DNA of 64,000 nucleotides from Myxococcaceae bacterium (GTDB lineage Bacteria > Myxococcota_A > Polyangia > Polyangiales > Ga0077539), in contig SCUS01000078.1 of the NCBI GenBank assembly GCA_004297725.1, positions 107,384 through 171,383 of the forward strand, read 5' to 3'. Within the stretch, counting starts at the first letter, position 1; each line of letters starts with the position of its first letter. The notes under the pieces were generated by a model. That model saw only the letters and a list, made by a program, of their open reading frames with translations, had not been told where the DNA came from and searched no databases. Made by a program: the position numbers and the translations under genes. Shown piece after piece: positions 55,837 to 63,609 of this stretch.

Positions 55837-56727
55837 TCAGCGCGAGGCGCCGGAAGCGGCGACGCGCTCGAGGGCGAGGCGAGGCCCGGCGAAGGAGAAG
55901 GTGCGTCCCTCGCAGGCGAGGTGCTCGCCGCCCCGGAGGGCCTGACGGGTGCACCGTCCTCGGTAGCTGCGGGCGATGGAGTCCGCGGTCGATGAGGCGG
56001 TCACGGGACCCGTGGTGACGTCGCAGAGCGTCACCGTCGGCCCGAGGGTGACGGTCGAGAAGCCCGCCCGGGCGAGGTAGTCCGTGCACCGGACGGGGAC
56101 CGCGACGGGCGCCTCGAAGCGCACCTGCAGCGGCGCGTTGGGGACGCTCCCGACCTGGAGGGTGATGCCCGAGGCGCAGACCACCCGGTTGCCTCCCTCG
56201 CGCACCTCCAAGGGGCCGCAGTCGCCCGCGGCGGCGGCGATCGCGTAGAGGTCGTCCTGGCCGCTCGCGCCCGAAGAAGCCTCGACCTGACGGACGTTGG
56301 AGACCGCAGCGGGGAGAGCGCGGCGGCGGGCGTTGGGCGAGAGCGCCTCGAAGCGGGCCTCGACGGCGCCTCGGGCCCCTCGCACCAGGCGAAGCATCGG
56401 CCGGTCGGCGGCGACGGCAGCGACGCCGGAGCCGTGATGCGAGCGGTACCGGAGCCGTAGCTCGCCGCCGCTGGACTCGACGCTGGCGACGTAGACCCCG
56501 GCGGCCTGAGGTCCGCGGACGACCACGACCGCGCGGTCCGTCCCGAGGACGAGGTCCCAGGTCCAGCGCTGCGAGGCGCCCGAGGACTCGGTGATGCGAT
56601 AGACCACGGCCCACCCCGTAGGCGCCCGGGGGGGCGCGGGCTGGGCGCTGGCCTCGCGGGGAGCGAGGGGCAACGCCGCGGTGGCGAGGGTGCAGAGGAG
56701 AACGGCCAGGCGGGTCGGGGAGCTCAT
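55837..56727 (-). CDS. Exported hypothetical protein
   Basis: The 296 residues start with a signal peptide (about 1-28; ALPLAPREASAQ). The remainder is beta-rich and holds cysteines near CGPLEVREGGNRVVC, RCTDYLAR, LCDVTTG, RCTRQALRGGEHLAC, which probably form disulfides. I do not recognise the family. The ATG at 56727 gives the signal peptide; the open frame upstream is not protein-like. In line with the M28 and oxidoreductase genes and 47 bp downstream of pfkA, so possibly in one unit. Confidence 0.7.
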   Translation of the reverse strand: MSSPTRLAVLLCTLATAALPLAPREASAQPAPPRAPTGWAVVYRITESSGASQRWTWDLVLGTDRAVVVVRGPQAAGVYVASVESSGGELRLRYRSHHGSGVAAVAADRPMLRLVRGARGAVEARFEALSPNARRRALPAAVSNVRQVEASSGASGQDDLYAIAAAAGDCGPLEVREGGNRVVCASGITLQVGSVPNAPLQVRFEAPVAVPVRCTDYLARAGFSTVTLGPTVTLCDVTTGPVTASSTADSIARSYRGRCTRQALRGGEHLACEGRTFSFAGPRLALERVAASGASR

Positions 56728-56774
56728 CGTGCGACGTTGTACACGAGGCGCGGGGGCGATCTTTGGTGGGACTC

Positions 56775-57869
56775 TCAGCGCGCGATGATGGGCTCCACCT
56801 CGCGGTAGACCCGGCGGCGCCACTGCGCGAGGGCGGTCTCGCCGCGCATCAGCTTCGCCGTCTCCTCCAGCACCGTCGGGATGGGCGTGAGCACCACGTT
56901 GGGATCGAAGGGCGTCGCGGGCCCCGGCGCCCCGGCCCCGAGCCATCCCGCCATGAAGCCGGTGTCCCCCGCGGCGAGGCCCCGCACGGCGGCGTTGGAG
57001 AGCCGCGCTCCCAGCAGGCGGTCGAAGGCCGAGGGCGAGCCGCCTCGCACGACGTGACCGAGCACCGTGATGCGCGTGTCAACGTCCGGCAGCAGCTCCG
57101 CGATGCGCGCCTCCACGGCGGCCTTGAGGCGGTTGAGGTCGACCTTCGCGCCCTCGGCCTTGATCACCAGCACCCGACGCCGCGCGGCCTCTCCCTCGTA
57201 GGCCCGGTGAATGACGTTGACCACGTGCTCGATGCGGTCGTCCTCGGTCTTGTCGACCTCGGGCACCAGCACCGCGTCGGCGCCCGCGGCGATGCCGCTG
57301 GTCATCGCGAGGTAGCCGCAGTCGCGCCCCATCACCTCGATGAAGAAGGTGCGCCGGTGCGCGCTCGCCGTGTCGTAGATGCGGTCGATGGCCTCGACGA
57401 TGGTGTTCATCGCCGTGTCGACGCCGATGGCCATCGCGGTGCACGCGAGGTCGTTGTCGATGGACGCCGGCACGCCCGCCACCGCGAGCTCCCTCCCCGA
57501 CGCCGTGGGAACGCCCGCGATGGAGTTCGCGCCCGCGAGCGAGCCGTTGCCGCCGATGACCAGCAGGCCCTCGATGCCCGTGGCGAGCACCTGCTCCCTC
57601 GCCCTCGCCTGCCCCTGCGCGGTCGGAAACACCTTGGAGCGCGCGGTGCCCAGCACCGTCCCGCCGCGGCGCGCGGCCTCGTCGAGCACCCCGAGGTCCA
57701 CCCGGCGCAGCCGCCCTTCGAGCAGCCCGGTGTAGCCGTCCTCCACGCCCACCACGTCGAAGCCCATCTCGACGCCCACCCGGGCCGCCGCGCGCAGGGC
57801 CGCGTTCATCCCCGGCGCGTCGCCGCCCGACGTGAGCACCGCCAGTCGATCACCTCGCTGTAGAGCCAT
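56775..57869 (-). CDS. pfkA: 6-phosphofructokinase (ATP type)
   Basis: Phosphorylates fructose 6-phosphate in glycolysis. The 364 residues contain the ATP-site SGGDAPGMN near 14-22, GTARSK near 74, GGNGSL near 106-111, the catalytic SIDND with Asp138, MGRDCGYLA, and the late motif GHVVRGGSPSAFDRL. The glycine after GGN suggests ATP use, not pyrophosphate (PPi enzymes have Asp there), but the family's GGDGS is GGNGS here; whether this changes metal binding is unclear. About 40 residues longer than E. coli PfkA at the C-terminus. Between T6SS genes, with no functional link to them. Confidence 0.92.
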   Translation of the reverse strand: MALQRGDRLAVLTSGGDAPGMNAALRAAARVGVEMGFDVVGVEDGYTGLLEGRLRRVDLGVLDEAARRGGTVLGTARSKVFPTAQGQARAREQVLATGIEGLLVIGGNGSLAGANSIAGVPTASGRELAVAGVPASIDNDLACTAMAIGVDTAMNTIVEAIDRIYDTASAHRRTFFIEVMGRDCGYLAMTSGIAAGADAVLVPEVDKTEDDRIEHVVNVIHRAYEGEAARRRVLVIKAEGAKVDLNRLKAAVEARIAELLPDVDTRITVLGHVVRGGSPSAFDRLLGARLSNAAVRGLAAGDTGFMAGWLGAGAPGPATPFDPNVVLTPIPTVLEETAKLMRGETALAQWRRRVYREVEPIIAR

Positions 57870-57918
57870 CGGCAGAGTCCTCCGCCCGCGAGGCTACCGC
57901 GGCCGGCGCCCGCCGTGG

Positions 57919-58515
57919 TCACCCCCTCGACGGGCTGTTGAGCCGGATCGCCTCGCCCTGCACCGAGACGTCATCCGTCGCCGTGACCTCCACGCCCCCG
58001 CGCCGCGCGTGCAGGGCGATCGCATCGGCGCTGAGCCTCAGCTTCCCTGGCAGCTCGATCGAAGCCCCCTCGGAGAGCAGCCGCACCACCGGCCCGTCGG
58101 GCGACTGGCGCAGCTCGACCAGCGGGGCGCCGTCCGAGCCCAGCACCCGCAGCGACTCGCCCTGCGCCAGCGAGAGCACCGGACCGCGCGCTTCCGCCGC
58201 CGGGCGCGCCGCGAAGCCGTCGATCACGCCGGTGACCACCGGCTCGTCCTCGTGCGCCATCGCCACCAGCAGCACCCGGTCGCCCTCGCGCACCGCCACC
58301 CCCTGCAGCGTCGGAACCCATCGGTCGCGCCGCCCTCCGGTCGCGTCGGTCCAGCGCACCCGCACCCGCCCCTGGAGCGTGGGGTGACGGTCGTCGACGC
58401 ACTCTCCCATGCATGGGGGCGACACCGCCGCGCCGCGGGCGGGCGACACCGCGAGGTCGAGGTCGTCGAGGGTCACGGTGGTCGCGCCGCGCGGGCGCTC
58501 GTCGCGATGGGGCAT
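57919..58515 (-). CDS. DUF6484-like T6SS accessory (VgrG-like spike) protein
   Basis: The 198 residues resemble the small VgrG/gp5-like proteins found with DUF2169/DUF4150: an OB-fold core (TLQGRVRVRWTDATG, then RWVPTLQGVAVREGDRVLLV), followed by a strand-rich C-terminal spike part with regular beta repeats (VRLLSEGASIELPGKLRLSAD; VTATDDVSVQGEAIRL). Probably a needle component or loader. Divergent from the FHA gene (78 bp gap) and 49 bp from pfkA. Identification as DUF6484 is from pattern memory and moderately certain. Confidence 0.7.
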   Translation of the reverse strand: MPHRDERPRGATTVTLDDLDLAVSPARGAAVSPPCMGECVDDRHPTLQGRVRVRWTDATGGRRDRWVPTLQGVAVREGDRVLLVAMAHEDEPVVTGVIDGFAARPAAEARGPVLSLAQGESLRVLGSDGAPLVELRQSPDGPVVRLLSEGASIELPGKLRLSADAIALHARRGGVEVTATDDVSVQGEAIRLNSPSRG

Positions 58516-58592
58516 CGCCCGCGAAGGTACACGGCTCCGCCGCGACCACGGATTGACCTTCGCACGCGGCCTCGACGAAGCTCTCGGGTCTC

Positions 58593-59870
58593 GTGGGAAC
58601 CCTCCTCGTCGAAGTCCACAACCTCGAAGGCAACGCCCGCGACACGAGGGCCTTCCCGGCCGCCCTGGTGCGCGTCGGCCGCAACCGCGTCAACGACCTG
58701 GTGCTGCCCCACCCGGCGATCTCGCAGTTTCATTGCCACCTGCTGGTGGAGGGCGGCGCGGTGCTGCTCGTCGCGGGGCGAGCGACCAACGCGGTCACCG
58801 TCAACGGCCGCGAGGTGGCGCAGGGTCAGCGCACCCCGCTCGACGCTCGCGCCGAGGTGAGCCTCGGGCCCATCACCCTCCGCTGCACCCTCGACCCGAT
58901 GGACTACCAGAGCCCCGACGTGGCGCCGGAGTGGCTCTCCGACCGCTTCTCCTGGGCGCCCGATCGCAAGGCCCCGGCCATCCCCGAGACGGTGACCTAC
59001 AACCCCGCGGCGATGCGCGCCTACGCCGAGGCGCTGGAGACCTCCCGCGGAGGAGCCCCCGCCCCGACGCCCTCCGCCCCGAAGCTCGACCCCCTCGTGG
59101 CCGTGCTCGAACGGCGCCGCGTGGCCTCCGACGAGGCCGCTGCCCTCGTGCGCGATCGCCTCGACGCGGCGCTCCCCTCGGCGCGCTCGTCGCTGCTGCG
59201 CGTGCTGCTCACCGAGCACCCCGAGCTCGGGTCGCTGGAGCCCGTGCGAGCCCTGGGCCTCGAGCACGGGGTGAGCACCGAGGGCGCCCTCGCGGAGCAC
59301 GCCCTGCTGCGCCTGCGACAGGTGGCTCACCGCTACGGCGCCGCGCCCCCGGCGACGGCGGCGGACGTCGACGACGTGGTGCTGCGCCTCGCGGCGGCGC
59401 TCGACGGGATGGCCGACGCGCTCATCGCGCTGCGCGCCGTGCTCGAACCGAGGGCCTTCGTGGAGGCCGCCTCCCACGGAGGAGCGGGCGACGGGCTGCG
59501 CGGCGACGAGAGCGCGGTGCTGCTGCGCTGGCTCTTCGCGGCGGACGCTCCCATCGCCGCCAAGGTGCTCGGGCTGCGGCAGCTCGCGGCGGAGCTGGCC
59601 GAGCGGCCGGGGCAGCTCACCGGGGCGGTGATCGAGGGGGTGCGCGCGCTGCTCGACAAGCTGAGCCCCTACGCGCTGGAGCAGGAGCTGGCGGCGATGC
59701 GACCGGGCGCGGCGCTCGACGCGCAGGCGCAGGCGGGGCTCTGGCAGCACTGGCGATCGCTCTTCGGCTGGTACGCGGCCAACGGGAGGGAGCTGCAGGC
59801 GACGGTGTTCGGGAGGGCCTTCTCGGAGTCGCTGCTGCGCGACGCCGGGGTGCGCTGGGAGCAGGGCTGA
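58593..59870 (+). CDS. FHA-domain T6SS-associated protein (TagH-like)
   Basis: The 425 residues have an FHA phosphothreonine-binding domain at about 1-100 (RVGRNRVNDLVLPHPAISQFHCHLLVEGG). The linker is Pro/Ala-rich, and the helical C-terminal part (about 160-425) contains FVEAASHGGAGDGLRGDES and SPYALEQELA, features of T6SS FHA proteins that regulate assembly through kinase-phosphatase signalling. The GTG at 58593 gives the FHA fold at the N-terminus. The gene stops inside the first bases of the 114-bp inverted repeat and converges on vgrG. Confidence 0.85.
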   Translation: MGTLLVEVHNLEGNARDTRAFPAALVRVGRNRVNDLVLPHPAISQFHCHLLVEGGAVLLVAGRATNAVTVNGREVAQGQRTPLDARAEVSLGPITLRCTLDPMDYQSPDVAPEWLSDRFSWAPDRKAPAIPETVTYNPAAMRAYAEALETSRGGAPAPTPSAPKLDPLVAVLERRRVASDEAAALVRDRLDAALPSARSSLLRVLLTEHPELGSLEPVRALGLEHGVSTEGALAEHALLRLRQVAHRYGAAPPATAADVDDVVLRLAAALDGMADALIALRAVLEPRAFVEAASHGGAGDGLRGDESAVLLRWLFAADAPIAAKVLGLRQLAAELAERPGQLTGAVIEGVRALLDKLSPYALEQELAAMRPGAALDAQAQAGLWQHWRSLFGWYAANGRELQATVFGRAFSESLLRDAGVRWEQG

Positions 59871-60150
59871 TGGGTTGAGGACGGCGCCCGAGGGCCCTTC
59901 CCTGGTACGACCGCGCGGTGTCGGTACCCAGAGCCAGACCCCGAGCGTCAGCGAGGGGGAGCGCCCGCTCGGGTCGTCAGTTCACGTCCGGAATCTCCGG
60001 TGATTCCTGCCAGAATCGCGGCGTCGGAGATCCGCGCTGACGACCCGAGCGGGCGCTCCTCCTCGCTGACGCTCGGGGTCTGGCTCTGGGTACCGACACC
60101 GCGCGGTCGTACCGGGGAAGCGCCCTCGGGCGCCGTCCTCAACCCATCAG
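59867..60150. repeat. Giant inverted repeat: two 114-bp arms around a 56-bp centre
   Basis: Left arm 59867-59980 and right arm 60037-60150 are inverted copies with only three differences (two inside the fifth ten-bp block area near 59896-59903, one near 59956). The 56-bp centre holds a smaller inverted pair GATTC (60002-60006) and GAATC (60013-60017). The element fills the space between the FHA stop and the vgrG stop: its left end lies on the FHA stop codon and its right end is 9 bp from the vgrG stop. No coding gene is visible inside. It could be a bidirectional terminator, a mobile-element remnant (no target duplication seen), a cruciform-forming site or a structured RNA. Confidence 0.93.
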
Positions 60151-60159
60151 GCCGCCGCT

Positions 60160-62739
60160 CTAGGGGTTGAGCTTGATGGTGCCGCCCCGGACGATGACCT
60201 CCGAGGGCTTGAGCTCCATCGAACTCTGGCCGCAGGTGGCCTTGATGGACTTCGAGCCGGTGACCGTCACGGTGCCATCGGGCAGCAGCACGACGGTCGA
60301 TCCGCCGCACTCGATGCGCACCTTCAGCACGCTCTCGACCTTCATCCCATCGGGATCGAAGGTGACGCTCGCCTCCCGTCCGGCAGGCTTCCCCGGTCGG
60401 GCGGGCGTATCCCCTCCGCGGACGATCTGGAAGACGTTGGCCGCGTCCAACTGGACCGACGGGGCCATCAGCCCGATCGAGGCGTCCGACATGACCGTGT
60501 AGCCGTCGCGGACGTGCGTGTAGCTGATCCCGTTGACCGTGAGCTCGTCCTTCGTTTCGATGGTCGTGTCGCGCCCCTTCCCGCTGACGACGCGCTCCTC
60601 CCGGCCGTCGATGCGCACGCGGTGTTCGCCCACCACGCCCTGCGTGTCATCGCCGAGCACCTTCGCCTCGCGGTCGCGCCGCACCAGCAGCTGGTCATCC
60701 CTGTCGATCACCCCCTTGCGATCGCGCTGCACCCGCACGCTCTGATCGACGCCGATGCGCTCGGTCTGCGACGCGTCGACGGTGTTCGACTGCGCGGCGT
60801 GCACGTGCGTCGCGTGGTCGTGCAGCACCTCCTCGCGCAGGTCGCGCTCCGCCCGGAGGAAGACCTCCTCCCGGCCCGACTGGTCCTGGAAGCTGAGCTC
60901 GTTGTAGTGCGCGGGGTCGCCGCCCGGGGTGCTCTGCGTGCGGATCACCGAGCGCGTCACCGCCTCGGGGCGCTCCAGGTCGTAGGGCGGCGGGTGCGTG
61001 CCGTTGTAGACCCCGCCGGTGATGAGCGGACGGTCGGGGTCGCCGTCGATGAACTGCACCACCACCTCCATGTCCTTGCGCGGAACGAACACGAACCCGA
61101 ACCCGTTGCCCGCCCACGCCTGCGCCACGCGCACCCACGCCCGCTGCGCGTCCTCCGGCGATCGCCCGTCGCGCTCCCAGTGGAAGCGCACCCGCACCCG
61201 CCCGTAGTGCTCGGTCTCCACCTCGTCGCCGCCCGCGCTCACCACCCTCGCCGTCTGCGGACCATGGATGCGCGCCCTCCGGTGCCGCAGCTCCGGCCGC
61301 ACGCTCACCGTCGACGGCACGCAGGTCACCTCGTTGCGGTACGGCTCCTCAGCGCCCTCGCGATGCCCGTCTCGCGTCTCCTCCGCCGCCGCGCATCGGT
61401 GGCGCACCTCGGTCACGAGGTACTCCTGCTCCATCGCCTCGACCCGGTGGCCCTCCAGGCGAAACAGCATCCCCGGCCGCAGCGCCGTGACCGATCCCTC
61501 GCCGGTGAAGGTGCGCGCGCGCTGCAGGTGGCGCTGCGCCTCGAGCGTCGCGCGGTGCGCCACGTCGTTGCGCTCGTAGGCGTGGTCGCCCGCGTCGTAG
61601 CGGTCGAAGATCACGGCCGCCGGGTGCACGTACACCTCGCGATCGACGCCCGCCGGGTCGGCGCTCCGGTTCTCGTGCACCACGCGCAGGCTGGGGTTGG
61701 TCCAGTCGTAGTCCATGGCCACGGCGCTGGTGGAGGTGAGCGCGCTCGCGGCCTCGAAGCGGCGCAGCGACTCGTGGCGGTGCGTGTCGTGCTCCTCGTC
61801 GGTGACCGCGATGCGCCGACCGTCGGGCCCGTCGAAGCCCGTGAAGGCCTGAGGTCCATCGAAGAAGACCACCTCCTCGTGCGCCTCGCCCTCGGCGATG
61901 AGGTACCCGAGGCCCTCCTCGGCCAGGAGGCGCTCGACGAACTCCAGGTCGCTCTCGCGGTACTGCACGCAGTGCTCCCGCACCGGCAGCGCCCGCTGTA
62001 TCGCGAAGCGCACCCGGCGTCGGTACGGCCGCAGCGCCTCCTCGACGACGGCGCGCACCACCTGCTCGACGGTCTTCCCCTCGAAGACGCGCGAGTCCCT
62101 CCGCTGCGAGAGCGCCCACAGCGCCGGGACCAGCGTGACCCTCGCGTGGGCCTTGTGGTCTCGCACCCCGAGCGCCTCGACGCGCGACACGACCCCCTGC
62201 ACCCGCCGCGAGCGACCGTCGCGGGTGAGCGAGAAGGTCGCGTCGCGCCCCAACAGCAGCGCCGGGTCCGCGTCGGCGTGCTCGCAGGTGAGCTCGAGCT
62301 CCGTCACCGTCACCCGCGACAGCCCCTCTCGCACCTCCGCGCGCCGCATCCTCCATGGCCGGTGCGTCCCCGCGCTCTCGAAATGCCACTCCACCGGAGG
62401 CAGCCGCCGCGCCTCCCTCTCCTGCTCCGCCGCCCTCTCCCGCAGGGTCTCGTAGGCGTGGATCCCCTCCGACACCGCGCCGATCGCCGAGCTCGCCGCC
62501 CTCATCCCCGAGGCCACACCTCGCGCGACGGGCGACCGGTTCACCGCGCCCTCCAGGTCCGCGAACTCGCCGCCCAGCTCCAGCGCCGGCCGCAGCACTT
62601 CGCCCACGTTGCGCGCCTCGGCGAGACGCCGCACCCGCTCGGCGTCCGTCGCCGCCCGCTCCGCCGCCTCCTCGGCGGTGTGCGCGCCCTCCGCGAAGTC
62701 CTCCGCCGCCCCGTCCCCACGTCGCTCGCCATTCGACAT
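60160..62739 (-). CDS. vgrG: T6SS spike protein VgrG with an N-terminal extension
   Basis: The 859 residues match VgrG, the spike at the tip of the T6SS tube: the gp27-like base domain (about 115-480; VTVTELELTCEHADAD, RESDLEFVERLLAEEGLGYL), the gp5-like OB-fold (about 500-560; HYGRVRVRFHWERDG, GNGFGFVFVPRKDMEVVVQF), and the long C-terminal needle with repeated strand motifs (about 640-859; DASQTERIGVDQSVRVQ, DGTVTVTGSKSIKATCG). Ahead of the base domain is an unusual extension of about 110 residues, Glu/Ala/Arg-rich and mostly helical. I chose the ATG at 62739 because the earlier open frame is not protein-like. Divergent from the crotonase gene. Ends 10 bp from the giant inverted repeat. Confidence 0.93.
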   Translation of the reverse strand: MSNGERRGDGAAEDFAEGAHTAEEAAERAATDAERVRRLAEARNVGEVLRPALELGGEFADLEGAVNRSPVARGVASGMRAASSAIGAVSEGIHAYETLRERAAEQEREARRLPPVEWHFESAGTHRPWRMRRAEVREGLSRVTVTELELTCEHADADPALLLGRDATFSLTRDGRSRRVQGVVSRVEALGVRDHKAHARVTLVPALWALSQRRDSRVFEGKTVEQVVRAVVEEALRPYRRRVRFAIQRALPVREHCVQYRESDLEFVERLLAEEGLGYLIAEGEAHEEVVFFDGPQAFTGFDGPDGRRIAVTDEEHDTHRHESLRRFEAASALTSTSAVAMDYDWTNPSLRVVHENRSADPAGVDREVYVHPAAVIFDRYDAGDHAYERNDVAHRATLEAQRHLQRARTFTGEGSVTALRPGMLFRLEGHRVEAMEQEYLVTEVRHRCAAAEETRDGHREGAEEPYRNEVTCVPSTVSVRPELRHRRARIHGPQTARVVSAGGDEVETEHYGRVRVRFHWERDGRSPEDAQRAWVRVAQAWAGNGFGFVFVPRKDMEVVVQFIDGDPDRPLITGGVYNGTHPPPYDLERPEAVTRSVIRTQSTPGGDPAHYNELSFQDQSGREEVFLRAERDLREEVLHDHATHVHAAQSNTVDASQTERIGVDQSVRVQRDRKGVIDRDDQLLVRRDREAKVLGDDTQGVVGEHRVRIDGREERVVSGKGRDTTIETKDELTVNGISYTHVRDGYTVMSDASIGLMAPSVQLDAANVFQIVRGGDTPARPGKPAGREASVTFDPDGMKVESVLKVRIECGGSTVVLLPDGTVTVTGSKSIKATCGQSSMELKPSEVIVRGGTIKLNP

Positions 62740-62826
62740 AGCCCGCGATGATGCCACCGCCCGCCGCGGCCACGAAGCGTCGCGTGCCCATTGCGACGCG
62801 CCCATGGATCACGGTGTCATCGCGCG

Positions 62827-63609
62827 ATGAGCGAACCCACGTTGACCCTCGAGACCCGCGGCCACGTCCTCCTGGTGGGCCTGTCCCGCGCGGCGAAGCG
62901 CAACGCCTTCAACCTCCAGATGCTGCGCGAGCTCGCGGCCGCCTACGGCAGGCTGGAGGACGACCCCGAGCTGCGCTGCCTGGTGCTCTTCGCCCACGGC
63001 GACCACTTCACCGCGGGCCTCGACCTCGCCGAGGTGGGTCCGCACGTGGCGGCGGGCGGCGAGCTCCACGTCGAGGGCGGCGTCGACCCGCTCGACCTCG
63101 CGGGGCGGCGTCGGGTGAAGCCCGTGGTGATGGCGGTGCAGGGCTACTGCTACACCATCGGCGTCGAGCTCTCGCTCGCGGCCGACGTGGTCGTGGCGTC
63201 GCGCGACGCAAGGTTCACCCAGTTCGAGGTGCGCCGGGGGATCATGCCCTTCGGCGGCGCGACCCTGCGCTTCGCCCAGGTGGCGGGCTACCAGAACGCG
63301 ATGCGGTACATCCTCACCGGCGACGTCTTCGACGCCGAGGAGGCGCAGCGCATCGGCGTGGTGCAGGAGCTCACCGACCCCGGGCAGCAGGTGGAGCGGG
63401 CGATCGCGCTGGGCGAGAGCATCGCGAAGCAGGCGCCGCTCGCGGTGCAGGCGTCGAGGGCCAACGCGAAGCTCGCGATGGAGCAGGGCCACGCGGCGGC
63501 CTACGCGGCGCTGATGACGAAGGCGCGCGCGCTGATGGCGACGGAGGACGCGGCGGAGGGGCTGCGGTCGTTCATGGAGCGGCGCGAGGCGGACTTCCGG
63601 GGGCGGTGA
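62827..63609 (+). CDS. Enoyl-CoA hydratase/isomerase family (crotonase) protein
   Basis: The 260 residues show the crotonase fold: HVLLVGLSRAAKRNAFNLQM, the oxyanion-hole residues in FAHGDHFTAGLDL near 50-62 and in AVQGYCYTIGVELSLAADVVVA near 100-121, then a typical FTQFEVRRGIMPFGGAT. The catalytic glutamates of typical hydratases are not obviously both present, so it may be an isomerase or hydrolase subtype; substrate unknown. The ATG at 62827 begins the fold; a TTG at 62791 would add 12 residues. Unrelated to the neighbouring T6SS genes. Confidence 0.9.
   Translation: MSEPTLTLETRGHVLLVGLSRAAKRNAFNLQMLRELAAAYGRLEDDPELRCLVLFAHGDHFTAGLDLAEVGPHVAAGGELHVEGGVDPLDLAGRRRVKPVVMAVQGYCYTIGVELSLAADVVVASRDARFTQFEVRRGIMPFGGATLRFAQVAGYQNAMRYILTGDVFDAEEAQRIGVVQELTDPGQQVERAIALGESIAKQAPLAVQASRANAKLAMEQGHAAAYAALMTKARALMATEDAAEGLRSFMERREADFRGR

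Noticed and set aside
52496..56614. 1372-residue open frame on the minus strand
   Set aside because: Covers DUF2169 antisense and the oxidoreductase/M28/exported hypothetical genes in the wrong frame; the other minus frames there have proper motifs.
59867..60150. Insertion sequence
   Set aside because: The inverted arms enclose only 56 bp without an open frame for a transposase, and no flanking target duplication was seen; at most a MITE-like remnant.
50397..62739. Prophage tail module
   Set aside because: The VgrG, PAAR-like, DUF2169 and FHA set is typical of type VI secretion; no capsid, terminase, integrase or lysis genes are present.
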